Both the position numbers and the translations under genes were made by a program. The notes beneath the pieces were generated by a model. The model did not search any database. It was given only the letters and a program-made list of their open reading frames with translations, and was not told the DNA's origin. A stretch of 64,000 nucleotides of DNA. Origin: Bailinhaonella thermotolerans (GTDB taxonomy: Bacteria > Actinomycetota > Actinomycetes > Streptosporangiales > Streptosporangiaceae). The stretch spans positions 1 through 64,000 of the forward strand of contig NZ_QZEY01000025.1 of NCBI RefSeq assembly GCF_003594875.1. The letters are read 5' to 3'. Shown here piece by piece: positions 1-20,085 of this stretch. Every line of letters begins with the position of its first letter. Position 1 is the stretch's first letter.

Positions 1-11559
<11,559 letters not shown>

Positions 11560-11751
11560 CGCCATTCTTTCCGGTTCAGTTATTCGCGCCGGCCGGGGCG
11601 AGCGACAAATCTGCTACGTTCCCCACATTCACCCCACCAGCCGTCGGCACTGCGCTAACACGGAGCCTTCGCCATCTCTGCCCCCGAAAGCGGCCTCTGC
11701 ATTAAATCAGGATCGTGTTCTACGCCGCAATACCCCCATCCACCCCCTTTC

Positions 11752-11769
11752 TTATCATTGGACTGATAA
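11752..11769. promoter_or_regulatory. Inverted repeat in the NRPS leader region
   Basis: TTATCA and TGATAA are separated by six bases (ttatcattggactgataa). They sit in a noticeably AT-richer 261-nt gap (11560-11820) between the MMPL stop and the NRPS start. Position and symmetry suit a repressor or activator operator for the NRPS, but no matching regulator gene is visible. On the minus strand an AAAGGGGGTGG purine tract follows at once, then a 10-codon ATG ORF (from about 11736) that could be a leader peptide. Operator function is an inference. Confidence 0.35.
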
Positions 11770-11820
11770 ATTGCAGGGGACGAGTTGTTAGCTGCGGCAC
11801 AGCGAACGCTCACCATGTGA

Positions 11821-14133
11821 TCAAAGCCGCGGCTGGTAGGTGGGGTCGGAGAAGAGCCACCGCGTCTCCACCGTGCGCACCCCCGACGGGACCTGGCGGC
11901 GCCGCATCCGGGGCCTCGGCAGCGACCCGCGCGCCAGCGCCCCGGGCCACCACACCCAGTCCCCGACGTCCAGCGTCAGCGCCGTGACCAGGATCGACCG
12001 CACGATCATCGTGTCCAGCAGCACCCCGAGCGCGACCGCGACCGCGATCTGCACGGTCTGCGTCATCGGCAGCACCCCGAGCATCGCGAACGTGCCGGCG
12101 AGCACGAGCCCGGCCGAGGTGATCACCCCGCCGGTCGCGCCGAGCCCCAGGATCGCGCCGCGCCGGGTGCCGTGCCGCACCGACTCCTCGCGGACCCGGT
12201 GCATGAGGAAGATGTTGTAGTCCACGCCGAGCGCGACCAGGAACACGAACACCACCAGCACGAACGCCTGGTCCACCCCGGCGAACCCGAAGACGTGCTC
12301 GAACAGGAACGCGCTGATCCCCAGCGTCGCCGCGAACGACAGCACGACCGTGGCCAGCAGCAGCAGCGGCGCCACGATCGCCCGCAGCAGCATCGCCAGC
12401 ACGATGAACACGACCAGCAGCACCAGCGGGATGATCAGCAGCCGGTCGCGCTCCGCCGCTCGCTGCAGGTCGTAGTTCAGCGCGACCGTCCCGCCCACGT
12501 TCACGTCGGGCGCGCCCACCGCGAACATGCGGTCGCGCAGGTGGAGCACCTGGCCCTGGCCCTCGCGCGTGTTGGGCTTGTCCTTGAGCGTCACGTTCAC
12601 CAGCACGTCGTCGGTGCCCGCGCTGCCCAGCGTGATCGAGGTGACCTCGTCCAGCCGCGCCGCGCTCACGATCACGTCGCGCAGCTTCTCGTTCGTGGCG
12701 ACGACCTGCACCGGGTCCTCGGCCGCCCGAGGGAAGTGCCGATCGCTGATGTCCTCGCCGACGACCGCCTCCGGCCGCCCGGTGAAGGCGTCCCGGTTGG
12801 CCAGCCCGCCCTCCTTGTACGACGTGAGCCCGAGCACGAGCACGCCCAGCGCCAGGCACGTCACGATCCACACGAGCCGGGCGCGGCGGCCGATCCACCG
12901 GCCGAGCCGTCCCCACGCGCCCGCCTCGCCCGACTCCCCGGCCGCGCCCGGGTCGTGGCGCGGCACCAGCGGCCAGAACACCCACCGCCCGGCCACCACC
13001 ATGACGGCGGGCAGCAGCGTGATCATCGCGATCATCGCGCAGGCCACGCCGATCGCCGCGACCGGCCCGAGCCCCCTGGTGGAGTTCAGCTCCGCCACCA
13101 TCAGGCACAGCAGGCCCGCGATGACGGTCGCCGCGCTGGCCACGATGGCCGGACTGGCCCGCCGTACGGCGACCGCCATGGCCTCGTGCCGGTCCTCGTG
13201 GCGGCGCAGCTCCTCGCGGTAGCGGGCGATGAGCAGCAGGGCGTAGTCGGTGCCCGCGCCCACGACCAGCACCATCAGCAGCGACACGGCCAGGCTGCTG
13301 ACCGTGATGAGCCCGGCGGCGGCGAGCAGGTAGCTGACGCCCATCGCCACGGCCAGCGCGAGCACGACGATGAACAGCGGGATCGCCCACAGGACGACGC
13401 TGCGGTAGGTGATCAGCAGCACGACGACGGCCACGCCCAGCGCGGCCAGCACCAGCACGCCGTCGATCATGCCGAAGACGGCCTGCGCGTCCGCCTGGTA
13501 GCCGACGGTCCCGGTCAGGTGGGCGCTGAGCCCGGGCGGGAGGCCGGCCCTGACGACGCGGCGGATCTCGTTGATCGTCGCGGTGGTCTCGGCCACGCCG
13601 GTGTCCCGCACGATGGCGACCAGCCGCAGCGCCTGCCCGTCCGCCGACTCCTGCGAGGACATGAGCTTGACCGGCTTCCCGGCGGGCGGGATGTAGGGGA
13701 TCTTGAACTTGGCCTCGACCGCGCGCAGCTCCTTGGGCAGGCGCCCTTTCTTGTCGCGGTACTTGTCGAGCTCCTCCTTGAACTCGACCGGGCCGAACGT
13801 GCGCCCCGCGGTCCCGGCCGACGGCGGCAGCTCGGCCACCACGTTCCGGATCCGGGCCACGGCCTTCAGGTCCGCCGCGACCTTGGCCCGGTCCGCCGCG
13901 GTGACGCCCGACTCGCGCTCGTAGACGATCGTGGCGGGCAGCAGGTTGTCGCCCTGCATGCCGAGGATGCGGCGCACCGCCCGCGCCGAGTCGGCGTTGG
14001 CCGGCAGGTACTCCGCGATGTCGTCCTTCTGCACGGTGGACAGCAGGCCCGCGGACGGGCCGAGCACCGCGATCACGCCGACCCACAGGGCGAGGACGAC
14101 CCACTTCAGACGGCGGACGGGAATCCTTCTCAT
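11821..14133 (-). CDS. MMPL-family (RND superfamily) exporter
   Basis: This 770-residue integral membrane protein has the layout of actinobacterial MMPL transporters: an N-terminal transmembrane helix (residues 9-29), a periplasmic porter domain, five clustered helices around 200-390, a second porter domain (about 430-560) and a second helix block (about 560-720). The segment VVGAGTDYALLLIARYREEL is the typical GxDY motif in TM4 that carries the proton relay, and GVDYNIFLMHR is the paired motif in the second half. MMPL proteins export lipids and lipopeptides by proton motive force. Its place between the ACP and the NRPS suggests it exports the lipopeptide made here. The start is the ATG at 14133, 28 nt after the ACP stop; no strong ribosome binding site is seen. 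Confidence 0.9.
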   Translation of the reverse strand: MRRIPVRRLKWVVLALWVGVIAVLGPSAGLLSTVQKDDIAEYLPANADSARAVRRILGMQGDNLLPATIVYERESGVTAADRAKVAADLKAVARIRNVVAELPPSAGTAGRTFGPVEFKEELDKYRDKKGRLPKELRAVEAKFKIPYIPPAGKPVKLMSSQESADGQALRLVAIVRDTGVAETTATINEIRRVVRAGLPPGLSAHLTGTVGYQADAQAVFGMIDGVLVLAALGVAVVVLLITYRSVVLWAIPLFIVVLALAVAMGVSYLLAAAGLITVSSLAVSLLMVLVVGAGTDYALLLIARYREELRRHEDRHEAMAVAVRRASPAIVASAATVIAGLLCLMVAELNSTRGLGPVAAIGVACAMIAMITLLPAVMVVAGRWVFWPLVPRHDPGAAGESGEAGAWGRLGRWIGRRARLVWIVTCLALGVLVLGLTSYKEGGLANRDAFTGRPEAVVGEDISDRHFPRAAEDPVQVVATNEKLRDVIVSAARLDEVTSITLGSAGTDDVLVNVTLKDKPNTREGQGQVLHLRDRMFAVGAPDVNVGGTVALNYDLQRAAERDRLLIIPLVLLVVFIVLAMLLRAIVAPLLLLATVVLSFAATLGISAFLFEHVFGFAGVDQAFVLVVFVFLVALGVDYNIFLMHRVREESVRHGTRRGAILGLGATGGVITSAGLVLAGTFAMLGVLPMTQTVQIAVAVALGVLLDTMIVRSILVTALTLDVGDWVWWPGALARGSLPRPRMRRRQVPSGVRTVETRWLFSDPTYQPRL

Positions 14134-14161
14134 GCGCGCGCTCGGCCGTCGCGACGTGTCC

Positions 14162-14518
14162 TCAGCCGGCCATCCGCGCCCGCAGATGCGCGGCGATCGC
14201 CTCGATCGTGGGATGCTCCCACACCAGCGTCGGGTCCACCTCCAGGCCGAACTCCGACTCGATGTCGCCGCACAGGCTCAGGTTGTAGACCGAGTCCATG
14301 CCGTACCCGGCGATCGCCGCCGTCGGGTCGATCTCCTCCGGCGGGCGCAGGACGTACTCCCCCACGCGCTCCGCCAGCCACCGCTCGATCGTCCCCACGG
14401 GGTGCCCGGTCCCCGGCGCGGGGGTTCCCGCCGCCGTGCCCGTCACCGCGCCCGTCATCGCGCCCGTCACCGCGCCCGGCGCCGCCGTGCCGACGCCCTC
14501 GGCCAGTCCGCTCGCCAT
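14162..14518 (-). CDS. Stand-alone acyl carrier protein
   Basis: The 118-residue protein has a flexible N-terminal tail with Ala/Gly/Val/Thr repeats (GAVTGAMTGAVTG, about residues 15-27). A carrier domain follows, with GYGMDSVYNLSL near residue 72-83, whose Ser should carry the 4'-phosphopantetheine arm. The ATG lies 3 nt after the FAAL stop (TGA-GAG-ATG), so the two are translationally linked. Known FAAL/ACP pairs deliver a fatty acyl chain to a starter C domain, and the NRPS downstream begins with such a domain. The low-complexity tail is longer than in a typical free ACP and may be the relic of a FAAL-ACP linker. Confidence 0.88.
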   Translation of the reverse strand: MASGLAEGVGTAAPGAVTGAMTGAVTGTAAGTPAPGTGHPVGTIERWLAERVGEYVLRPPEEIDPTAAIAGYGMDSVYNLSLCGDIESEFGLEVDPTLVWEHPTIEAIAAHLRARMAG

Positions 14519-14521
14519 CTC

Positions 14522-16336
14522 TCACGCTCCTTCGTCCACGCGCGGGCCCGGCCCGTGCGTCCCGGCCCGCTCGCCGTGCCCGTCCCGCCCGAGTACGCCG
14601 GGGGAGCCCGCCCCGAGGAGATCCCGCACGCCCGGGGAGAGCTCGGCGTGCACGATCGGCAGCGCCCCGTCGAGCAGCGCCTGGCGGGTGCGCCGGCGCT
14701 GGAGTTTCCCGCTGGTGGTCTTGCTGACGCCGCCCCGCTCGACCAGCACGACGTTGACCGACGAGACCGCGTGGGCCCGCGCGATCTCCGCCCTGACCTC
14801 GGCGGCGAGGCCGGCCGGGGTCCGCTCGCCCAGGCGGCTCGGCCGCACCTCCTGCACGACCACGACGTGCTCGGCGCCCGTGTCCAGCCCGAACGCCGCC
14901 ACGGCCCCGGCGGCCGGGTGCACCCCCCGCGCCGTCTCCTCGATGTCCTGGGGGTAGAGGTTGCGGCCGTTGACGATGATCAGGTCCTTGATCCGGCCCG
15001 TGACGAACAGGTCTCCGCCGCGCAGGAAGCCCAGGTCGCCCGTGCGGAGGTACGGCCCGCCGCCTCCGGCCGTACGGGCCCCGAAGGTCTCGCGGGTGGC
15101 CTCCTCGCGCTGCCAGTAGCCCTGGGCGACGCTCTCGCCCCGCACCCAGATCTCCCCCACGTGCCCCTCGGGCAGCGGCTCGGCGGTCTCCGGGTCCACG
15201 ATCTCGACGGTCATCCGGTCGGTACGGCCGCTGGCGACCAGCTCGACGCCGTCCTCGGCGGGGACCGCGCGGTGCCGTTCCAGCTCGGCCGGGTCGAACC
15301 GGCCCACCACCGCGCCCGTGCCCACCGGCGTGCACGTGATGAGCAGGGTCGCCTCGGCCATGCCGTACCCGGGGGCCCACACCGTGGGGCTCCAGCCCGC
15401 GGGGCCGAAGCGCTCGTCCACCCGGCGCAGGGTCTCGGCCCGCACCGGCTCGGCCCCGTTCATGGCGAAGCGCAGGCTGGACAGGTCGAGCCCGGCGAGC
15501 TGCGCGTCGGTCACCCGGGCCAGGCACCACTCGTAGGCGAAGTTGGGGGCCACGGTGTACTCGGCGCGGTACCGGTCGATCATCTCCAGCCACAGCGCGG
15601 GCCGCATCACGAAGTCGATCGGCGAGGCGAAGGCCAGGTCGCCGCCGGAGTGCACGGGCTGCAGCAGCATGCCGATCAGGCCCATGTCGTGGTAGTGCGG
15701 CAGCCAGCCCACGCCGGTGCCCACGAGCGGGGCGCCGAGGGCCAGGTAGATGGAGTCCTCGTTGTGCAGGATGTTGGAGTGCCGGAGCATCACGCCGCGC
15801 GGCTCGCTGGTCGAGCCCGAGGTGTACTGCATGTAGGCGAGGGTGCCGGCGTCCATCCGCGGCATCGTCCAGGCGGCGGGGTCGGCGAGGGGGCCCTCGT
15901 CGGTGGCCACGCACTCGACCCGGCCGTCCAGCCCCACCGAGCGCAGCCACTCGGCCAGCATCGGGCGGGAGGCCGCGTCGGTGAGCACGAGCCGCACGTC
16001 GGCGTCCTTGATGATGCCCTCGGCGCGTTCGAGCGCGCGCGGGTCGGTCTGCGGCAGCGGGGAGGGCACGGCGACCACGCGGGAGTAGAGGCAGCCGAGG
16101 AAGGCGTCCAGGAACGCCAGTCCGGCCGGGTAGAGCAGCAGCGCCGCCTGGTCGGCCATCCGCCGCTCCCCCAGCCAGGCGGCGATCGCGCGCGCCTCCA
16201 GGTCGAGTTCGGTGAACGTGCGGCGGGTCTCGGTGAACTGTCCCCGGCGGCCCTGGACGAAGGTGTACGACCGGGTGTCCCCCAGCCGCTCGGTCTGCGC
16301 GCGGACACGATGCACAAAGGACGCCTGGGACGTCAC
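14522..16336 (-). CDS. Fatty acyl-AMP ligase (FAAL)
   Basis: This 604-residue member of the ANL adenylation superfamily activates a fatty acid with ATP and hands it to a carrier protein. Visible signatures are TFTELDLEARAIAAWL, the P-loop-like YMQYTSGSTSEPRGVM (residues about 170-185), the FAAL-type GWLPHYHDMGLIG and the NGAEPVRAETL motif. YLRTGDLGF and the hinge GRIKDLIIVNGRNLYPQDIE follow, with the catalytic Lys in SGKLQRRR near the C-terminus. The GTG at 16336 is chosen because GAGGAG lies 5 nt upstream and the sequence MTSQASFVHRV fits a FAAL N-terminus; the frame stays open further upstream without homology. It heads the lipopeptide operon, divergent from the EEP-family gene across a 247-nt AT-richer gap that should hold both promoters. 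Confidence 0.93.
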   Translation of the reverse strand: MTSQASFVHRVRAQTERLGDTRSYTFVQGRRGQFTETRRTFTELDLEARAIAAWLGERRMADQAALLLYPAGLAFLDAFLGCLYSRVVAVPSPLPQTDPRALERAEGIIKDADVRLVLTDAASRPMLAEWLRSVGLDGRVECVATDEGPLADPAAWTMPRMDAGTLAYMQYTSGSTSEPRGVMLRHSNILHNEDSIYLALGAPLVGTGVGWLPHYHDMGLIGMLLQPVHSGGDLAFASPIDFVMRPALWLEMIDRYRAEYTVAPNFAYEWCLARVTDAQLAGLDLSSLRFAMNGAEPVRAETLRRVDERFGPAGWSPTVWAPGYGMAEATLLITCTPVGTGAVVGRFDPAELERHRAVPAEDGVELVASGRTDRMTVEIVDPETAEPLPEGHVGEIWVRGESVAQGYWQREEATRETFGARTAGGGGPYLRTGDLGFLRGGDLFVTGRIKDLIIVNGRNLYPQDIEETARGVHPAAGAVAAFGLDTGAEHVVVVQEVRPSRLGERTPAGLAAEVRAEIARAHAVSSVNVVLVERGGVSKTTSGKLQRRRTRQALLDGALPIVHAELSPGVRDLLGAGSPGVLGRDGHGERAGTHGPGPRVDEGA

Positions 16337-16583
16337 ACCCACTCCTCGAAGAGTGCGGAATTCCCCCGCAGGACAAGAGACATCCAAAAATATGAGTAAG
16401 CAATCAGGTGCGCAACGCCTCACCGACTTGAGCATATGGACCGGTCGAATGCTCACTTGCCGATAAATGAGCGGCGTCGTCGCAGGCCCCAAACCTCCGG
16501 ATTTTGTATAAGAACCATGCAGAAGCCGCGCGAACCCGGTGCGGACGCCCCCACCGCCCCCTCCCCTGTCGCACGATGTCCCC

Positions 16584-17681
16584 ATGACCCTCACCCCCTC
16601 CACCCCGCCCGCCGCGACCAGCGGGAACGCCGGGCCGGCCGGGGCCGCCCCGGGCCCGTCCCGGACGGTTCCGGACAGACCCGTACGGCGCGGCGGCCGC
16701 CGGCGCCTGGCCACGGTCCTCGCCTGGGCGGCCGCGCTCCCGTTCGCGGCGTGGGCCGTCCTCCGCCTCGGCGGCGTCGACGCGGGCTTCCGGTGGGCGC
16801 AGCTCGTGGCGTTCACGCCGTACGTCGCGGCGGCCTCGGGCGTCGCGGCGCCGGCCGTCCTGGCGCTGCGGCGGTGGGCGGCGCTCGCGGTCGCGGTGGC
16901 GGCGGCCGTCGCGCTGGGCTCCGCCGTACTGCCCCGGGCGATCGCCGACGGCACGTGGGGCCCGGCCCCCGACGGGCCCGTGGTGCGGGTGCTCACGGCG
17001 AACCTGCTGATGGGCCAGGCGTCGGCCGCCGGGGTCGTGGAGCGGGTACGGCTCGCGCGGGCGGACGTGCTCGCCGTGCAGGAGCTGACCCCCGGGGCGG
17101 TGGAGCGGCTGGAGGAGGCGGGGCTCGGGCGGCTCCTGCCGTACCGGAAGGTGCTCGCGCGGGACGGGGTGGGCGGGTCCGGCGTCTACGCGCGGTTCCC
17201 GGTCGAGGCGTCGGGACCGGCGATCGACTTCGGCGGGTTCGGGCAGCTCCGGGCCTGGGTGCGGGTGCCGGAGGCGCCGGCGGTGGAGGTGGTGTCGGTG
17301 CACCCGTGCGCGCCGGCGCGGCCGGACCGGGAACCGTGCTGGAAGGCGGGGCTGGAGGCGCTGCCCCGGCCCGGCGACCCGGGAGACCCCCGGGACACGG
17401 CGGACACGGTGCGGATCCTCGCGGGGGACTTCAACGCCACGCTCGACCACCGGCCGGTGCGGGACCTGCTGGACGCCGGATACCGGGACGCCGCCGACGC
17501 GACGGGGCGCGGGCTGACCCCGACGTGGCCCGAGCTGGGGCCGTGGGTGGAGTTCACGCCCGGGGTGACGCTGGACCGGGTGCTCGCCGACGCCGACGTC
17601 GCCGTGCGGCGGTTCGAGACGTACCGGCTGGAGGGCGCTGACCACCGGATGACGTTCGCCGAACTCCAGCTCCCGGATTAG
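16584..17681 (+). CDS. Membrane-anchored endonuclease/exonuclease/phosphatase-family protein
   Basis: The 365-residue protein has a short basic N-terminus, three hydrophobic helices (about residues 40-125) and a C-terminal EEP (DNase I-like) domain. Recognisable EEP motifs are VLTANLLMG (metal and phosphate site near residue 135), VQELTPGAVE with the catalytic Glu, ILAGDFNATLDHRPV and the terminal GADHRMT. The family hydrolyses phosphodiester bonds in nucleic acids or phospholipids. With this topology the catalytic domain is likely extracytoplasmic, but the substrate is unknown. The ATG at 16584 is preferred over the upstream in-frame ATG at 16539, whose extra residues are only proline-rich. 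It is transcribed away from the lipopeptide operon, and no functional link is evident. Confidence 0.85.
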   Translation: MTLTPSTPPAATSGNAGPAGAAPGPSRTVPDRPVRRGGRRRLATVLAWAAALPFAAWAVLRLGGVDAGFRWAQLVAFTPYVAAASGVAAPAVLALRRWAALAVAVAAAVALGSAVLPRAIADGTWGPAPDGPVVRVLTANLLMGQASAAGVVERVRLARADVLAVQELTPGAVERLEEAGLGRLLPYRKVLARDGVGGSGVYARFPVEASGPAIDFGGFGQLRAWVRVPEAPAVEVVSVHPCAPARPDREPCWKAGLEALPRPGDPGDPRDTADTVRILAGDFNATLDHRPVRDLLDAGYRDAADATGRGLTPTWPELGPWVEFTPGVTLDRVLADADVAVRRFETYRLEGADHRMTFAELQLPD

Positions 17682-17746
17682 GGATTCGTCCGGATTGCTG
17701 GGGGTATGTCGTTTTTGAGATGTTACCGATGGGCCGAGGGGGACCT

Positions 17747-17929
17747 ATGGGCTTCGGCGACAGGTTGAAGGACATGATGGGGCAGAACCGCGACCGGATG
17801 CGGCAGGGCCTGGACCGGGCGGGCGACGAGGTGAACAAGCGCACGGACGGCAAGTGGGCCAAGCAGACCGAGCAGGCCAAGCGGAAGGCCGGCGAGCAGA
17901 TCGACCAGTGGCGGAAGAAACGCCGCTGA
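17747..17929 (+). CDS. Rv0909/MT0933-type small antitoxin-like protein
   Basis: The 60-residue, highly charged helical protein begins MGFGDRLKDMMGQNRDRM and continues with GLDRAGDEVNKRTDGKW. That matches the pattern of the mycobacterial Rv0909/MT0933 family (F-D-K/R-L-K-D near the start, GLDKAGD-V-D-TGGK later). The ATG at 17747 is chosen over upstream ATGs at 17720 and 17729 because GAGGGGG sits 5 nt before it. No toxin-like partner lies next to it: the following gene is btuD on the opposite strand. It may be a stand-alone antitoxin homologue or a small stress protein. A strong hairpin follows 20 nt after the stop. Confidence 0.75.
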   Translation: MGFGDRLKDMMGQNRDRMRQGLDRAGDEVNKRTDGKWAKQTEQAKRKAGEQIDQWRKKRR

Positions 17930-17949
17930 GGGCCGTCCCCGCCCCCGGT

Positions 17950-17979
17950 GGGGCCGTGCGCGGCAGGGCGCACGGCCCC
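17950..17979. terminator. Bidirectional hairpin terminator
   Basis: GGGGCCGTGCGC pairs perfectly with GCGCACGGCCCC across a 6-nt loop. The 12-bp GC stem sits between the convergent antitoxin-like gene and btuD. There is no long U-tract, as is usual in high-GC actinomycetes. Confidence 0.75.
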
Positions 17980-18040
17980 CTTCCCGTTCCCGCGACGTTC
18001 ACCGGCCGGGAATCCGGGCCGGAGTTCCGGGCCCGGACGT

Positions 18041-18829
18041 TCAGGGGCGCAGCAGGAAGAGGTGGGGACGGCCGTCCTCGCCCTCGGCCACCCGGACCCG
18101 CGCGCCGAAGTGGGCGGCCACGGCCTCCTCGGTCAGGACCTCGCCGACCGGGCCGGACGCCGCCGCCCGCCCGTCCGACATCAGCAGCATCGAGTCGGCG
18201 TACTGGGCCGCCAGCGTGAGGTCGTGCAGGGTCGTGATCACGGTCAGCGAGTCCGCCAGGCGGAGCCGGTCCACCAGTTCCAGCACCTGCTGCTGGTGCC
18301 CCAGGTCCAGGGCCGTGGTCGGCTCGTCGAGGATCAGCACCGGCGCCTGCTGGACCAGCGCCCGCGCCAGCACGACCCGCTGGCGCTCTCCGCCGGACAG
18401 CCGCCCCAGCCGCCGCCGCGCGAACCGGGCCAGGTCCAGGCGCTCCAGCACCGATTCGGTCACCGCGCGGTCGTGCCGCGTCTCCCGCCCGAAGTGCCGG
18501 ATGTACGGCGACCGCCCCAGCAGCGCGTAGTCGTACACCGAAGTGTCGCCCGGCAGCTCCGGGCTCTGCGGGGCGTACGCCACGAGGCGGGCCCGCTCCC
18601 GGGGCTTGAGCCGGTCGGCCGGCCTCCCGTGCAGCAGGACCTCCCCGCTGTACGGCAGGAGCCCGGTGATCGCGCGCAGCAGGGTGGACTTGCCCGCGCC
18701 GTTGGCCCCGATCACCGCGAGCCACGACCCGGCGGCCGCCGTGACCGACACGTCGCGGAGCACCTCGCGCCCGTCCAGCCGGACCCCGACGCCGCGCGCC
18801 TGGACGCCGGGGGCGCCCGCCGTGCTCAT
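18041..18829 (-). CDS. btuD: Vitamin B12 ABC transporter, ATP-binding subunit
   Basis: The 262-residue ATPase of a FecCD/BtuCD-type importer carries Walker A GANGAGKST (residues about 42-50), a Q-loop (YAPQSPELPGD), the ABC signature LSGGERQRVVLARAL, Walker B VLILDEPTTALD and the H-switch TTLHD. It is cytoplasmic and energises the permease encoded just upstream. The ATG at 18829 overlaps the permease stop by 4 nt (ATGA). FecC-type ATPases serve siderophores, heme or cobalamin alike. The cobalamin riboswitch at the head of the operon argues for B12. Confidence 0.93.
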   Translation of the reverse strand: MSTAGAPGVQARGVGVRLDGREVLRDVSVTAAAGSWLAVIGANGAGKSTLLRAITGLLPYSGEVLLHGRPADRLKPRERARLVAYAPQSPELPGDTSVYDYALLGRSPYIRHFGRETRHDRAVTESVLERLDLARFARRRLGRLSGGERQRVVLARALVQQAPVLILDEPTTALDLGHQQQVLELVDRLRLADSLTVITTLHDLTLAAQYADSMLLMSDGRAAASGPVGEVLTEEAVAAHFGARVRVAEGEDGRPHLFLLRP

Positions 18830-20085
18830 GACGCCTCCCTGCGGGTCGCCCGCAGCACGCCGACGAAGAAGGGCGCGCCGACGAAGGCGGTCACCACGCC
18901 CAGGGCCAGCTCGCCCGGCGCGATCACGGTGCGCGCGAGCAGGTCCACCAGGACCAGGAACGCCGCGCCGAGCAGGAACGACAGCGGCAGCACGGCCCGG
19001 TAGGACCCGCCCGCCAGGCGCCGCGCGACGTGCGGGATCACCACGCCGACGAAGCCCACCAGCCCGCTCACCGCCACCGCGCACGCCGTGGCCAGGGAGG
19101 ACGCGGCGAGCACGACGAACCGCACCCGGGCCGCCGAGACGCCGAGCGAGGTGGCCTCGTCGTCGCCCACGCTGAGCACGTCGAGCAGCCGCCCGTGGGC
19201 GAACAGCACGGCCACCGAGACCGCCGAGTACGGCGCGATCATGGTGAGCGTCTCCCAGTCCGCCGACTCCAGCCCGCCCATGATCCAGGCGTAGATGCGC
19301 TCCAGCTCCTCGACCCGGAGCTGCTGGAGGAACGCCTGCACGGCCGCGAGGAAGCTCGACACCGCCACCCCGGCGAGCACCAGTGTCACCGTCCCCCGGC
19401 CGCCCGCCGCGCGCCCCAGGTTGTAGGCGAGCAGCACGCCGCCCACGGCCCCGGCGAACGCCGCGAGGGGCACGCCCGTGTCGGGCGCGTCCGAGAAGAA
19501 CACGATCATGATGGTGGCGCCGAGCCCCGCGCCGCCGCCCGCGCCGAGCAGGTAGGGGTCGGCCAGCGGGTTGCGGAACACGCCCTGGTACCCGGCCCCG
19601 GCGATCGCGAGCAGCCCGCCGACGGCCGCGCCGATCAGCACCCGGGGCAGCCGCAGCTCGAACAGCACGGTCTGGTCCACCGGCGCGAGGCCCGTGTCCA
19701 GGGACACGAACGGCAGCGCGTCGGCCAGCGCCCGCAGCACCCCGGCCGGCGGGATCCCCGCCGCCCCGGCGGTCAGCCCCGCGAGCAGCGCGACGGCCAG
19801 TACCACGAGCACGCAGGACAGCACCAGCGGCCGGATCCGCCACCGCCGCCCGCGCCCTCCGCCGCCCGCGCGGTCCGCGCCGTCCAGCCCGCCGGCGTCG
19901 CCCGCGCCGTCCAGCCCGCCGGCGTCGCCCGCGCCGTCCAGCCCGCCGGTGTCGCCCGCGCCGCCGGTGCCGGCGGCGTCGTCAGCGCCGCCCACGGCCG
20001 GGGCCGTGCCGTACGGCCGCGCGGCGGGCGGCCCCGGCTCCGCGGAGGAGGCGGGGCCGCCGGTCGCCGGATCGCGCGGGGTCAC
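18826..20085 (-). CDS. btuC: Vitamin B12 ABC transporter, permease subunit
   Basis: The 419-residue FecCD-family permease has about ten transmembrane helices. Typical motifs are LRLPRVLIGAAVGGLLAIAG, YQGVFRNPLADPYLLG, WIMGGLESADW, SLGVSAARVRF and FVGVVIPHVAR. The GTG at 20085 overlaps the btuF stop (GTGA), giving tight coupling. The first 75 or so residues are an extra, probably disordered cytoplasmic extension rich in Gly/Asp/Ala that contains three 9-residue repeats (GLDGAGDAG), encoded by a 27-bp tandem repeat. That extension is absent from typical BtuC/FecD proteins, and its role is unknown. Confidence 0.92.
   Translation of the reverse strand: MTPRDPATGGPASSAEPGPPAARPYGTAPAVGGADDAAGTGGAGDTGGLDGAGDAGGLDGAGDAGGLDGADRAGGGGRGRRWRIRPLVLSCVLVVLAVALLAGLTAGAAGIPPAGVLRALADALPFVSLDTGLAPVDQTVLFELRLPRVLIGAAVGGLLAIAGAGYQGVFRNPLADPYLLGAGGGAGLGATIMIVFFSDAPDTGVPLAAFAGAVGGVLLAYNLGRAAGGRGTVTLVLAGVAVSSFLAAVQAFLQQLRVEELERIYAWIMGGLESADWETLTMIAPYSAVSVAVLFAHGRLLDVLSVGDDEATSLGVSAARVRFVVLAASSLATACAVAVSGLVGFVGVVIPHVARRLAGGSYRAVLPLSFLLGAAFLVLVDLLARTVIAPGELALGVVTAFVGAPFFVGVLRATRREAS
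19877..19957. repeat. 27-bp tandem repeat inside btuC
   Basis: Three head-to-tail copies of a 27-bp unit (beginning gcgccgtccagcccgcc) differ by a single c/t change in the third copy. The unit is in frame, encoding three GLDGAGDAG-like repeats in the N-terminal extension of BtuC. Near identity points to recent slippage or expansion. Confidence 0.9.
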
